Assembly (NCBI GenBank): GCA_964400355.1
Contig: CAYNTO010000015.1
Coordinates: 1-64,000, forward strand
Length of the DNA: 64,000 bases
From: JACKAL01 sp964400355
Lineage (GTDB): Bacteria > Bdellovibrionota > Bdellovibrionia > Bdellovibrionales > JAGQZY01
Direction of reading: 5' to 3'
Shown: positions 33,808-42,811 of the stretch, in pieces
Numbering within the stretch: the first letter of the stretch is position 1
Layout: each line of letters starts with the position of its first letter
Position numbers and translations under genes: made by a program
The notes under the pieces: generated by a model
What the model saw: the letters and a program-made list of their open reading frames with translations, nothing else
What the model was told of the DNA's origin: nothing
The model's database searches: none

Positions 33808-35220
33808 ATGAGCGTTTGGAAACAACAGTTCCCTCAATTGAGCAATTCCCCAAAAAGCCTCGCGGAGCTATTGATCTCCGGAGAATTGCCGGTCGCTGAG
33901 TACATGAAGTGGGCCAGCGAAAATTACAAGATTCCCTTTTTGGCCGACAATTTCTTTGCTCAAGCCAAAAACTTCAAATTGATTCTCGAAAACCCGAGCC
34001 ATCAATGGAATGAATTCTTCTTCCCCATTCTCGAATGGCAGGGAATGTTGTACATCGGCGCCCTAGAGCCTCAAGAAATTTCGCTCGAAAAAAAAATCTG
34101 CGTCGTACTGTGCTCTCCTCTACAGCTTCGACAACTTTGGAGCAAGATGGAAAAGGCGCCATCGGTGCAAAAGGTTGCCAGCGCACCCGTAGCGAGCGAT
34201 CCACTGGCGGGAATTTTAGGTTCTAAATTCAAATTGGAAGAAACCAAATCCGAAGTCGTCACCGCCAAACTTGAGGATACGAAATCGTCCGCGGGAGCTC
34301 CCTCATTTGCAAACGCTGTATTTAAAGATGTGCCGACAGATGCACCACCCGTACCCGCAGCAATTCCGGTCCCATCGCAAGCGCCTGTACCAAGTGCTCC
34401 ACCGAAAATGTCGGCGCAAGCGCCCACGATCTCGCGCCCAGCACAGTCGGTACCGCGCACCGTGCAGGCCGTAAAACCCGCCGGGCCATCTGCTCCGTCG
34501 TTTCAAGAGCCAATGGTGGTGCCCACATCGCATTTAAAATCTCAAGGTGTGAACGTGAATCCGAATTTTTCGGCAGGCAATTACAATAACGTCCCCGAGA
34601 TCACCAACGTGATGCGCGCGCAAAAGCCAAACGCAAATGACACCAATTTTACGAGCACAAAGACGATCATGCCGTTCCCGGATCGCGCGTCCCAGTTCAC
34701 ATTCATTCGTACCGTGTATTCGGAACAGATCATTTTCGATGCCAAAGGCAAGATCAACGAAAATAATAATCCGCAAGATGCACTGATCAGTGCTTTCCGC
34801 ATCCTCAAAGACTATTACAACAAGTTGATGTGGGTGGTGCGTGATCAACAGGGCTACGCCTATCCTATCGCCTGTAACGCGGCTTGGGACTTTACAGAAG
34901 AGGCTTGGAATCTACCCATGGATTTTAAATCTCCAAATCCATTTCGCATTGCCAAATTCACTCAGAAACCGTTTCATGGTGCCATTTCTAAAAACAAAGC
35001 GAGCGATCAGTTTTTCAAACAATGGGGCATGAACGAGTATCCAAATGTCCTCTCTATTGTTCCTGTAAAGCTGCACGGAAAAGTATTTGGCTACTTCGTT
35101 GGATGCGAAAAAGGCCCTCACTTTCAGCAGCAACAGAGCATTGAACTGATGGAATCGGTTTGCAATGAGCTGATTCAGGCGTTCATTCGCATTCACAAAG
35201 ACCTGGCGAAAGCCGCATAA
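33808..35220 (+). CDS. Modular protein with Pro/Ala-rich linker and C-terminal GAF-like domain
   Basis: This 470-residue cytosolic protein has AAGGAG ahead of the ATG. The N-terminal domain (about 1-115) is a small alpha/beta module whose 'EYMKWASENYKIPFLADNFF' stretch resembles the MshEN/GSPII_E N-terminal domain, which binds cyclic di-GMP in some ATPases. The middle (about 125-260) is Pro/Ala/Ser-rich. The C-terminal domain (about 290-470) ends in helices and beta strands of a GAF-like fold (SIVPVKLHGKVFGYFVGCEKG). It lacks any output enzyme. The domain calls are weak similarity by eye. Confidence 0.6.
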   Translation: MSVWKQQFPQLSNSPKSLAELLISGELPVAEYMKWASENYKIPFLADNFFAQAKNFKLILENPSHQWNEFFFPILEWQGMLYIGALEPQEISLEKKICVVLCSPLQLRQLWSKMEKAPSVQKVASAPVASDPLAGILGSKFKLEETKSEVVTAKLEDTKSSAGAPSFANAVFKDVPTDAPPVPAAIPVPSQAPVPSAPPKMSAQAPTISRPAQSVPRTVQAVKPAGPSAPSFQEPMVVPTSHLKSQGVNVNPNFSAGNYNNVPEITNVMRAQKPNANDTNFTSTKTIMPFPDRASQFTFIRTVYSEQIIFDAKGKINENNNPQDALISAFRILKDYYNKLMWVVRDQQGYAYPIACNAAWDFTEEAWNLPMDFKSPNPFRIAKFTQKPFHGAISKNKASDQFFKQWGMNEYPNVLSIVPVKLHGKVFGYFVGCEKGPHFQQQQSIELMESVCNELIQAFIRIHKDLAKAA

Positions 35221-35226
35221 ATCATT

Positions 35227-35649
35227 TTATAAAATTTTTCGTATGGAAATTCTGCGATGATCGGGCGTGGAACCCGGCTCTATAGTCCACTGAACGGGCG
35301 ACCACCCTTGCGGCCACTGCTGTTGAGGAACGCGATTGGGCCACTCAACAAAGATAAAACCCGCCTCCTCAGAAAAAATATCCCAAAAACCAGTAGACTC
35401 GATATCCGCAGCGCTTTCCATGCGATAGAGATCCACATGAGTGATCTTGGGAAGCGTTGGGTATTCGTTGATAACAGAAAACGTTGGCGATTCCGCCGCT
35501 TTAAAACCCAATAGGGCGGCAAGGGTTTGCACCACAGTGGTTTTGCCCGCACCGAGCCCACCCTCGAGCAGCACGAGCTGTTTTTTTGCGAAAGACTTCA
35601 ACTGACTTTCGCAAAATGGAATAAGATCAAGGCGTGAATACTCGGTCAT
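35227..35649 (-). CDS. tsaE: tRNA threonylcarbamoyladenosine biosynthesis ATPase TsaE
   Basis: TsaE is the ATPase of the TsaBDE complex that makes t6A37 in ANN-decoding tRNAs. The 140-residue length is normal. The P-loop GGLGAGKTT (about 31-39) follows an early strand, then SPTFSVINEY and HVDLYRM, both conserved, and a late FVEWPNR. It lies three bases after glmM and is transcribed with it, a common bacterial arrangement. It is convergent with the GAF-like gene. Confidence 0.95.
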   Translation of the reverse strand: MTEYSRLDLIPFCESQLKSFAKKQLVLLEGGLGAGKTTVVQTLAALLGFKAAESPTFSVINEYPTLPKITHVDLYRMESAADIESTGFWDIFSEEAGFIFVEWPNRVPQQQWPQGWSPVQWTIEPGSTPDHRRISIRKIL

Positions 35650-35652
35650 GAT

Positions 35653-37014
35653 TTAATTGAGATTTTTTTCGATGAAGTTTGCAAGAACTTCGGCGTGTTG
35701 GGCGATTTCTTTGCGATCGGGGCCTTCCACCAAAATGCGTAAAACATTTTCCGTACCCGAATAGCGAATCAACACCCGGCCTTCCCCTTTGAGCTTGTCC
35801 TCTACCGCTTTGAGCGCGACAGCGTAGCCCTTAATGGTCTCAAGCTCCTTGCGCTCTTTCACTTTTACGTTGACCAAAACTTGCGGCATCTCTTGCATCA
35901 GATCGCGCAGTTCGCCCAGCCGCTTTTTTTGCTCTTTCATAACCGCAATAATATTGAGGGCCGCCACACAGCCATCGCCCGTTGTGGAGTGATCGAGAAA
36001 AATGATATGGCCCGATTGTTCCCCGCCCAAAATAAATCCTTTCTTGCGCATCTCTTCGACCACGTACTTATCGCCCACCGCAGTGCGCGCTACTTGAATG
36101 CCTTTCGCGTTGAGCACTTTGTCGAGCCCAGCGTTACTCATGAGTGTCGCTACAACTGTGTCCCCTTTGAGTAATTTCTTTTGATGCAGATGAAGAGCGC
36201 AAATTGCAAGAACATGATCGCCGTTGACGATGCGCCCCTGTTCATCGGAGAGAATGATACGATCCGCATCACCATCGAGGCTAATACCCAAATCGGCGCG
36301 GTATTTTTTTACGTGCTCCGTGATCTTTTCAGGATAGAGCGCGCCCGCTTTGTCGTTCACATTAAAACCGTTCGGGGTATTTCCCAATACGATCACTTCC
36401 GCACCAAGTTCTTCAAAAACCGCTGGAGCCAACTTGTAAGCAGCACCATTGGCACAATCGAGAACTATGCGCATACCCTCCAGCGTGTATTCGAGCGGAA
36501 AGGTGTTCTTAATGTGCACGATATAGCGGCCCATGGCATCGTCAATGCGCTTTGTACGCCCGAGTTTGTGTGAGTCTGATAAGAGTGTGTTCAGATCTTT
36601 TTCTAATACGTAAGTTTCAATTTTACGTTCTGTTTCGGCGCTAATTTTAAAACCATCATGACCGAAAATCTTAATGCCGTTGTCGTAAAATGGGTTGTGG
36701 GACGCCGATATCATTATGCCGGCATCGGCGCGCATGTTGCGGGTGAGAAATCCCACACCCGGTGTGGGCAGCGGCCCAATGAGGCGCACATGTACGCCCA
36801 TGGAATTGAGGCCGCTGGTGAGCGCTTGCTCGACCATGTAACCTGAAAGACGCGTGTCTTTACCAATAACAACTTTCGGTTCCTGATTGCGCGGTGGATT
36901 GCTGCGGATGATGTAACCTAAGGCCTGCCCGACCTTCATGATCATGTCGGGAGTCATGGGATGAGTGTTCGCAGTTGCGCGGATGCCATCGGTGCCAAAA
37001 AGTCTTTGTTTCAT
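35653..37014 (-). CDS. glmM: Phosphoglucosamine mutase
   Basis: GlmM converts glucosamine-6-phosphate to glucosamine-1-phosphate for UDP-GlcNAc, hence murein and lipopolysaccharide. From the ATG at 37014 the protein has 453 residues and the standard N-terminus KQRLFGTDGIR. The phosphoserine is S105 in ISASHNP; metal ligands are in DGDADRI and the phosphate loop is RYSGTENVLR. A longer frame to 37089 adds residues the family lacks. It leads the glmM-tsaE pair and is divergent from an MFS gene. Confidence 0.95.
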   Translation of the reverse strand: MKQRLFGTDGIRATANTHPMTPDMIMKVGQALGYIIRSNPPRNQEPKVVIGKDTRLSGYMVEQALTSGLNSMGVHVRLIGPLPTPGVGFLTRNMRADAGIMISASHNPFYDNGIKIFGHDGFKISAETERKIETYVLEKDLNTLLSDSHKLGRTKRIDDAMGRYIVHIKNTFPLEYTLEGMRIVLDCANGAAYKLAPAVFEELGAEVIVLGNTPNGFNVNDKAGALYPEKITEHVKKYRADLGISLDGDADRIILSDEQGRIVNGDHVLAICALHLHQKKLLKGDTVVATLMSNAGLDKVLNAKGIQVARTAVGDKYVVEEMRKKGFILGGEQSGHIIFLDHSTTGDGCVAALNIIAVMKEQKKRLGELRDLMQEMPQVLVNVKVKERKELETIKGYAVALKAVEDKLKGEGRVLIRYSGTENVLRILVEGPDRKEIAQHAEVLANFIEKNLN

Positions 37015-37118
37015 ATCCCTAAAATTTACCACAGGCCGTTTTCCGACGCCAATCATAAATAGCAACCCTATGAGGCATTCCCTAGACAACCCCGCGCAGA
37101 ACAGATAACCGTAAAGAG

Positions 37119-38327
37119 ATGCAAAAAAACAAAACCGTCATCCTCACCGTGACCGTTGCCGCCCTAGGTTATTTCGTAGACATCTACGATCTGTTGCTTT
37201 TTAGCATCGTTCGCATCGCAAGCCTGAAAGATATCGGCATCCCCGACGGAGAACTGCTTTCTACCGGAGTCTATCTTATCAACATTCAGATGTTGGGTTT
37301 ACTCATCGGCGGTATTCTTTGGGGCATTGTCGGCGATCGCAAAGGCCGCCTGTCTGTTCTTTTCGGCTCGATATTTTTGTACTCAATCGCCAATGCCGCA
37401 AATGCCTTTGTTCACAGTGTGGATGCCTACGCCTTCTGGCGCTTTGTGGCTGGCATTGGCTTGGCCGGTGAATTGGGCGCCGGCATCACTTTGGTTGCAG
37501 AAATTTTGCCCAAGGAAAAACGCGGCCTGGGCACTACGATAGTAGCAAGCATCGGTATTCTGGGCGCAGTTGTTGGAGGCTTGGTGGCCGATCTCACTCA
37601 CTGGCGCGTCGCATACGGTATCGGTGGTGGATTGGGCCTGAGCTTGTTGCTACTAAGAATTGGTGTGGCCGAATCACAAATGTTCGCGGCGATAACACAA
37701 GAGACCAACCGCGGAAACATTCTGCTCCTCTTTTCCTCAAGAAAGAATTTCACGAAATACATCTGCTGCGTATTGATCGGCGTGCCCATCTGGTACGTGA
37801 TCGGCGTGCTCATCACTTTTTCACCGGAGCTCGCAAAGGAAATGAACATGAGCTCCCTGGTGAAATCAGGCCACGCTGTCATGTGGTCCTACCTGGGCTT
37901 ATCGTTTGGCGACCTGGCAAGTGGGCTTTTGAGCCAATACCTAAGAAGCCGTAGAAAATCTGTGGGAATTTTTCTCGCACTCACCGCCATTTCGTGCATC
38001 ACCTACATGCAGCTCGATAACCCGTCATTGGGATTTTTCTATTTCGTCTGCGGCCTTTTGGGGTTTGCAGTCGGCTACTGGGCCGTTTTCGTCACCATCG
38101 GCGCCGAGCAGTTCGGCACCAACCTGCGCGCCACGGTGGCCACAACCGTGCCCAATTTGGTGCGCGGTTCAGTGATACCAGTGAGTTTTACTTTTGAACT
38201 ATTAAGCCGGCATTTCAGTTTACTCCACAGCGCCGCCATGGTCGGCGCTGTTGTGCTCACGGTCGCAGCGCTCGCGCTGTGGAAGATGGAGGAAACGTTT
38301 CACAAGAGTCTCGATTACCTCGAATAA
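37119..38327 (+). CDS. MFS transporter of the sugar/organic-acid symporter type
   Basis: The 402-residue protein has about 12 membrane helices. Family features are the helix 1 FVDIYDLLLFS, the loop 2-3 motif GDRKGRLSVLFGS and the helix 4-5 RFVAGIGLAGELGAGITLVAEILPKEKRG. The latter resembles MFS metabolite:proton symporters for small organic acids or sugars. Substrate not predictable. The stop codon lies in the stem of an inverted repeat shared with the convergent gene. Confidence 0.88.
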   Translation: MQKNKTVILTVTVAALGYFVDIYDLLLFSIVRIASLKDIGIPDGELLSTGVYLINIQMLGLLIGGILWGIVGDRKGRLSVLFGSIFLYSIANAANAFVHSVDAYAFWRFVAGIGLAGELGAGITLVAEILPKEKRGLGTTIVASIGILGAVVGGLVADLTHWRVAYGIGGGLGLSLLLLRIGVAESQMFAAITQETNRGNILLLFSSRKNFTKYICCVLIGVPIWYVIGVLITFSPELAKEMNMSSLVKSGHAVMWSYLGLSFGDLASGLLSQYLRSRRKSVGIFLALTAISCITYMQLDNPSLGFFYFVCGLLGFAVGYWAVFVTIGAEQFGTNLRATVATTVPNLVRGSVIPVSFTFELLSRHFSLLHSAAMVGAVVLTVAALALWKMEETFHKSLDYLE

Positions 38328-38342
38328 TTGCTGAGTTATTCG
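38321..38342. repeat. Inverted repeat joining two convergent stop codons
   Basis: CGAATAA (38321-38327) and TTATTCG (38336-38342) pair over an eight-base loop. The TAA of the MFS gene is in one arm and the TAA of the membrane-protein gene is in the other. It may act as a weak bidirectional terminator, but there is no U-tract. Confidence 0.4.
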
Positions 38343-39544
38343 ACCGATGGTTCAAACCTTTTCACAAAAACGCTAAAACCAGCTCTATAGTCGGCAGGAT
38401 AGGATTGCGTCAGCGTGTTCTTAGCAAGTATTTGTATGTTATTATCCTTCTCTGCAATATATTCGATAGCCTTGATCATATCAGCCGTCAGCGGTTTAGG
38501 GATTTTTCTCGCGTAAAACATACCCATCATCTGAGCATATTCAGTAGGAGCACTCAATAACTGCAAGACTTCTTCCTCGCTACGCACTTTGCTGCCGGTG
38601 AACTGATAATCGCGGTTTCGATGTTCTCCCACGCATTCCACTTTGGTGACATCATCGCGAGGCTTCGGTGGACACAGCATTTGGAGTTTTTCGTAAGAGG
38701 CAATGATCTGCTCTGCCGTAAGGCTATCTAGAGTTTTTAACTTATTCTGCCACATGACCCAGTCTTCAATCGTTTTCACCTTATCAATATCAGCGAAGTC
38801 CCAAGTCTGCTCAGGAGCGAACACGTAAGTGGGGTTCGTCGAATATTTGTAATCCACATATCCAAACAACAGTTGAAGAACAGTGAATGCCATAGCACTT
38901 ATGGCATAACACTTAATACGTGTCCGCTTCGGCATAAGTTTTACAACATCGCTCGTAGCGAAAAAGAAAAAAGCCAATAGAACTAAATATGAAAGATATG
39001 TGGAAAGCAGTGGCGAATATTCCTCGAATATTTTTATAAAGGCATAAGCTATCCCGAGCCCCAAGACACATGAAACTGGAATGAGCCAAATGGAAGTTTT
39101 TACTTTCATTGGATGAATTCCACTTCCTGCAAGCGAAAGATCCGACGCGCACATAAACAAAAAACCATAAAATACGAGTGCCTGATAATTCCATGGGGAC
39201 ATTTCTACAAAGGCCGATGAATTAAAGATGTACATTAAGAAAAAAAGTATTAAAAACGCATTGGCTATTAAAAGCAGGTTCTGAAAACAAACGAATATCA
39301 ATAAATTTTTAATATTGCTACTCGTTGATTTTAAAACTAACAGATGACGAGAAGTCTGAAATTTGACTTTTGCTGTAATAATCCCAGCGCCGGAACCGAC
39401 AAGCCAAACGAACCATGAGATAGCCTTCAATTGTTCGAAATAGCCGTAGTAGAAGTAAATGGCGGCCAGGACAGCCAGTGAAATATTCCATACAATAATT
39501 TGCCAACGAATTTGATCTAACAATATGTGCGATCTAATAGCCAT
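38336..39544 (-). CDS. Probable ABC transporter membrane subunit with soluble C-terminal domain
   Basis: From the ATG at 39544 (AGGA eight bases upstream) this 402-residue protein has about six to seven membrane helices in residues 15-250 and a soluble tail of roughly 150 residues with an EDW and CPPKPRDD region. It overlaps the end of the ABC ATPase gene by 11 bp, so it is the best candidate for the permease. It does not look like a named ABC permease family. The tail probably faces the periplasm or cytosol as an accessory domain. Confidence 0.65.
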   Translation of the reverse strand: MAIRSHILLDQIRWQIIVWNISLAVLAAIYFYYGYFEQLKAISWFVWLVGSGAGIITAKVKFQTSRHLLVLKSTSSNIKNLLIFVCFQNLLLIANAFLILFFLMYIFNSSAFVEMSPWNYQALVFYGFLFMCASDLSLAGSGIHPMKVKTSIWLIPVSCVLGLGIAYAFIKIFEEYSPLLSTYLSYLVLLAFFFFATSDVVKLMPKRTRIKCYAISAMAFTVLQLLFGYVDYKYSTNPTYVFAPEQTWDFADIDKVKTIEDWVMWQNKLKTLDSLTAEQIIASYEKLQMLCPPKPRDDVTKVECVGEHRNRDYQFTGSKVRSEEEVLQLLSAPTEYAQMMGMFYARKIPKPLTADMIKAIEYIAEKDNNIQILAKNTLTQSYPADYRAGFSVFVKRFEPSVE

Positions 39545-40409
39545 GTGCCACATCCTGCTTTGAGTAAAATGAAGCCACATCTTCAACGGTCACTTCCCTT
39601 TTGTCGACCTCAACTCCAGAAATGTTCGTGTTCGCCTTTTTTTCAATTAAAAAACTTTGCGATCCATCGGAGTTCATGTGAATCAGCTTGGCGGGCGAGG
39701 CTACCAGCAGCTCTACCATCACTTTATTCGTCGCTCTGTACTTCACGAATAAATTCTTGAGTTCACTCTTAGGGCAATTCAAGATCATTATACCGTTATG
39801 CAAGTAACAGACATCTGTAGCAAGACTTTGCATTTCACTGCCAATATTGGTTGTCATGAGCACGAGCGCGCCACTGACTTGTACTTCTTTTTTAAGGAAG
39901 GTCATCAGTTCGAGCCGCGACCCCACATCGAGCACAGAAGTGATTTCATCGATGAGATACACGTTCGGTCGTTTTGCGGCATGGAGAGCAAATAGAGCCT
40001 TCATTTTTTGACCCCTGGAGAGAGTGCCAAAGTACCGATCCGTATCCACATCAAACCGCTTCATCAAGTCGTAAAATACGGTGAGATCATAGCGCACGTA
40101 TTCTTTTGCAAAGAGCTTGGCCCAAGCTTCCAGTGAAATATCCAACGAGAGTGTATGAAGCTCTGTAACAAATAGAACATCTTCACGACAGTTCACGCGC
40201 AGGCTTTGTAAATTTTGATTGTGATAAAATACTGCTCCACCAGACGGCTGCTCATCTTGAGCTAACAATCGCAGTAAGGTCGATTTGCCCGAGCCGTTGG
40301 CACCGAGGAGCGCCACGAACTGGCCGGACCGGTAACTCACGTTGAGTTCCTCCAGTGCGGCAACCTTTCCGTATCTCTTGTGTAGCTCTTCGACCTTATA
40401 AATTTCCAT
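39534..40409 (-). CDS. ABC transporter ATP-binding protein
   Basis: The 291-residue protein has Walker A LLGANGSGKSTLLRLL, signature TLSRGQKMKALFAL, Walker B NVYLIDE and an H-loop-like MTTNIG. The first 215 residues are a standard ABC domain of the exporter (ABC-2) group; a 75-residue tail follows, as in several drug or polysaccharide exporters. The ATG at 40409 has AGGCGG ahead of it. It overlaps the membrane-protein gene by 11 bp and lies 9 bp after a small secreted protein gene. Confidence 0.9.
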   Translation of the reverse strand: MEIYKVEELHKRYGKVAALEELNVSYRSGQFVALLGANGSGKSTLLRLLAQDEQPSGGAVFYHNQNLQSLRVNCREDVLFVTELHTLSLDISLEAWAKLFAKEYVRYDLTVFYDLMKRFDVDTDRYFGTLSRGQKMKALFALHAAKRPNVYLIDEITSVLDVGSRLELMTFLKKEVQVSGALVLMTTNIGSEMQSLATDVCYLHNGIMILNCPKSELKNLFVKYRATNKVMVELLVASPAKLIHMNSDGSQSFLIEKKANTNISGVEVDKREVTVEDVASFYSKQDVAHGY

Positions 40410-40418
40410 ATGCACCGC

Positions 40419-40871
40419 CTAATAGTAAATTGATGAGAGTTTTTCGTCGTGATGGAGTTCGGGGTTAAAAAAGAAAATGGCCTCCCTGGTAGTCCCGCCC
40501 ACGTTAATAGTGCCGCACACAAAACTCAAAGTGGACTCTGGGAAAAATGCGGCTTCTTTCTTGATGCGAGCACCGCATTTGTTGAATTTTTTAAGATGTG
40601 CATCTATCACCGTAAGCCAGGAGTAGAATCGCTCCTTTTGACCTTCCGAAAGCTTGGAGTACAACACTTTATCGACACACGCTCTAATTTTTGCGCTATC
40701 TTTGATCGCTTCGAAACATTTAAAGTAGTCCCTGACTTTATTCTCTCGCGCGCCGTCTCTAGATGCGAGTGCCCGCAGGGTTTTGGTCTTTAGTGTCGAC
40801 GTTTTTTTCTCGCTCGCCGTAGCCGGTGTCACAATCAGCAAAACCACCAACAACCTACTTAACAATCGCAT
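40419..40871 (-). CDS. Small exported protein of the ABC-transporter operon
   Basis: The 150-residue protein has a signal peptide (RLLSRLLVVLLIVTPATAS) and four Cys in the mature part (KCFEAIK, RACVDK, KCGARIK and FVCGTINVGG), likely two disulfides. The remainder is helical and basic. It overlaps the preceding secreted-protein gene by 17 bp and is followed by the ABC ATPase gene nine bases later. No family is recognised. Context suggests an accessory or substrate of the transporter. Confidence 0.65.
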   Translation of the reverse strand: MRLLSRLLVVLLIVTPATASEKKTSTLKTKTLRALASRDGARENKVRDYFKCFEAIKDSAKIRACVDKVLYSKLSEGQKERFYSWLTVIDAHLKKFNKCGARIKKEAAFFPESTLSFVCGTINVGGTTREAIFFFNPELHHDEKLSSIYY

Positions 40872-41913
40872 CGTGACTCCTTTCGCCTTCGCTATCCGAG
40901 CTCAATGTGTTCAGGCACTCTGTATGAACCACGGCCCTTCTTACTTTTTCATCAGGATAGTACTCGTGTGCGCGAGCGCAGGACACCCGATCGATGGGAC
41001 ACGTTATCGGCGTGGCGTTCTTGGCTTTTTGCAAAGCTTCGATATTCTTCTTTACGCCGCCGTCCAGCTTGGCGTTAGCGTACTCAGAGCAGTTCACCGA
41101 CTCATCCATCATCGGATTCATAAACTCTTTCCAGTCGAGTTTGCGAACCTGTGTCCACATGTTGTTGACGCATTTAAAGTAGGGATCGGGACCGTCGGTA
41201 ATTTGTTTCCAAAATTGGTAGCCTTGGTAATTGGCTGCAAGGTCACCATAAGATTTTACACCTGTGGTGGCGAGCCCATAAGCGCCACGCTCTTCCACCT
41301 CGCCAATACGTAAAATCTCATCGAGAGTGCCGCCTCTCATTTGTTTCGCAAAGTACGCAGCGCCCTCCGACATAAAGTGGGATAGCTTATCCACACCGAC
41401 ATTCACACCGCCAACGTTGATGGTGTAGTTGATGCCAGCAAGGTTCAGCATAAAGCCCGATTGCGTATTGGCGTAAATATGTTTGTCGGGAAGGCATTTT
41501 GAAAAACTCTGCTGTGCCGCCCAACTTTCGATACTCCCAAACCAATCAGAGGCCAAAACCCCGCGCAGTGCTGAAAACAACTCTGTCTTATCGCAGCCCC
41601 TGAGGGGTTTGTAGATCATGTGATCTTGCGGGTTAAAGGCATCTGCGGAGTCCTCCGAATGGCCAGCGGTTTTACTGCGCTGCTTGGCGAAGATGGCGTC
41701 CATGGCGGCTGTTTTAGATGCGACTGATGCTTCAAAATCGAGAGCGCCTTTGCTGAGGACTTCATTCATGCGGCGATTGGTCTCGGCATTGAGCGCGTGA
41801 GAAACATCGGACAATTTTTCGTGGCGACAGGTAAAGTTGTCGGTCTCATAGGCGAATACCGAGTGGGCGCACCACCAAAAAATAAATCCCATGACTGTCG
41901 CCAATCTTTTCAT
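40855..41913 (-). CDS. Exported protein with GVDKLSHF motif, first gene of the ABC-transporter operon
   Basis: From the ATG at 41913 the protein has 352 residues and a signal peptide (KRLATVMGFIFWWCAHSVFA). There are nine or so Cys in the mature part. The central stretch NVGGVNVGVDKLSHFMSEGAAYF resembles the DKxxHF motif of the YfiM/DUF2279 family, which is the only similarity I see. The start lacks a clear ribosome site; a GTG at 41994 is an alternative that would place residues before the signal peptide. It overlaps the next secreted-protein gene by 17 bp. Confidence 0.6.
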   Translation of the reverse strand: MKRLATVMGFIFWWCAHSVFAYETDNFTCRHEKLSDVSHALNAETNRRMNEVLSKGALDFEASVASKTAAMDAIFAKQRSKTAGHSEDSADAFNPQDHMIYKPLRGCDKTELFSALRGVLASDWFGSIESWAAQQSFSKCLPDKHIYANTQSGFMLNLAGINYTINVGGVNVGVDKLSHFMSEGAAYFAKQMRGGTLDEILRIGEVEERGAYGLATTGVKSYGDLAANYQGYQFWKQITDGPDPYFKCVNNMWTQVRKLDWKEFMNPMMDESVNCSEYANAKLDGGVKKNIEALQKAKNATPITCPIDRVSCARAHEYYPDEKVRRAVVHTECLNTLSSDSEGERSHDAIVK

Positions 41914-42010
41914 AGGGATATTGTATTGAACTTTTTTAACAAAGGAGAGTTTTGAAATACCTGCCACGGGACCATTGTCTAGCGCCACAGCCACATTACA
42001 AAATGTGCAC

Positions 42011-42799
42011 TCAGTCCTTAAACACAGACACTTCGAAGAACGGCTGAGTGAGGGATTCAGGGTATGCTTTTACGCTCGCAGGAGCGCGGGCATTGCTCAT
42101 GGACTCCACTTCGATACGATCAAACGAGAGCCTTTCACTGGCTACGAGCATTTCACCGATTTCGCCTGCGAGGCGCGTTCCATCCTTATAGGTGGCTTTT
42201 CCATTGGCACTTTTGGGCATGTAGCTACGCACCAAAATGCTCCCGTTAGTGCTCGCAAAAGCGACGCCCAATTTTATGAGACCTTTGCGCATGCTCGAGT
42301 ACATACTTCTATTCTCATCAAACGCTTTCTCAGCAGCGAAGAGCAGACTCACCTCTTTGCCATCCTCGACGATTCGGAACAGTCCCGCTTTGATCTCGTC
42401 GGCCAAAATGCGGCGAATGAGCGCTCCATTTTTTTTAGAAACGGAAACATCATTAGCGTCTTTTTTCATTTGCCGCTCACACGCCATGATTTTTAGCGAT
42501 GCCAATTGGGGATCGATAATGGAATTGTTCGCCGGTTCAAAAAACGAGATATCGGTGCCCGAACTCGCCGAAGCGGTTGGATCCTTAAGGACACTCACGC
42601 CTGGAGGAGGCCCAAAATCCAGGTCGGACTGCTTAAAGCCAAAGGTTGTTTTTATACTTCCTTCCACCTGTTTGAACTTGGTGGCATCCACTTGAGACAT
42701 TGCAAAAAGCATAATAAAAAAAGTGAGCATCAACGACCACATATCACCCAGGGTGACCATGTATGCCGGAACGCCTTTTTTCTCGAGCTTTTTAGCCAT
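42011..42799 (-). CDS. motB: MotB-like stator protein with a degenerate C-terminal domain
   Basis: The protein partners MotA to form a proton-driven stator. One membrane helix carries the essential Asp: VTLGDMWSLMLTFFIMLFAMS, D19. The length of 262 residues is in the normal range. The periplasmic part, however, lacks the usual OmpA-like peptidoglycan-binding signature; no GHTD and no NxxLSxxRA are visible, only TYKDGTRLAGEIG. It may anchor differently or form a weaker stator. It follows motA by 12 bp. The ATG has AAGGA nine bases upstream. Confidence 0.82.
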   Translation of the reverse strand: MAKKLEKKGVPAYMVTLGDMWSLMLTFFIMLFAMSQVDATKFKQVEGSIKTTFGFKQSDLDFGPPPGVSVLKDPTASASSGTDISFFEPANNSIIDPQLASLKIMACERQMKKDANDVSVSKKNGALIRRILADEIKAGLFRIVEDGKEVSLLFAAEKAFDENRSMYSSMRKGLIKLGVAFASTNGSILVRSYMPKSANGKATYKDGTRLAGEIGEMLVASERLSFDRIEVESMSNARAPASVKAYPESLTQPFFEVSVFKD

Positions 42800-42811
42800 G
42801 AGCCAAAATCC

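Noticed and set aside
41911..41930. Possible leaderless start (TACAAT six bases before an ATG)
   Set aside because: A -10-like TACAAT is followed closely by the ATG at 41913, but no -35 box lies at the right distance, so a leaderless promoter is not supported.
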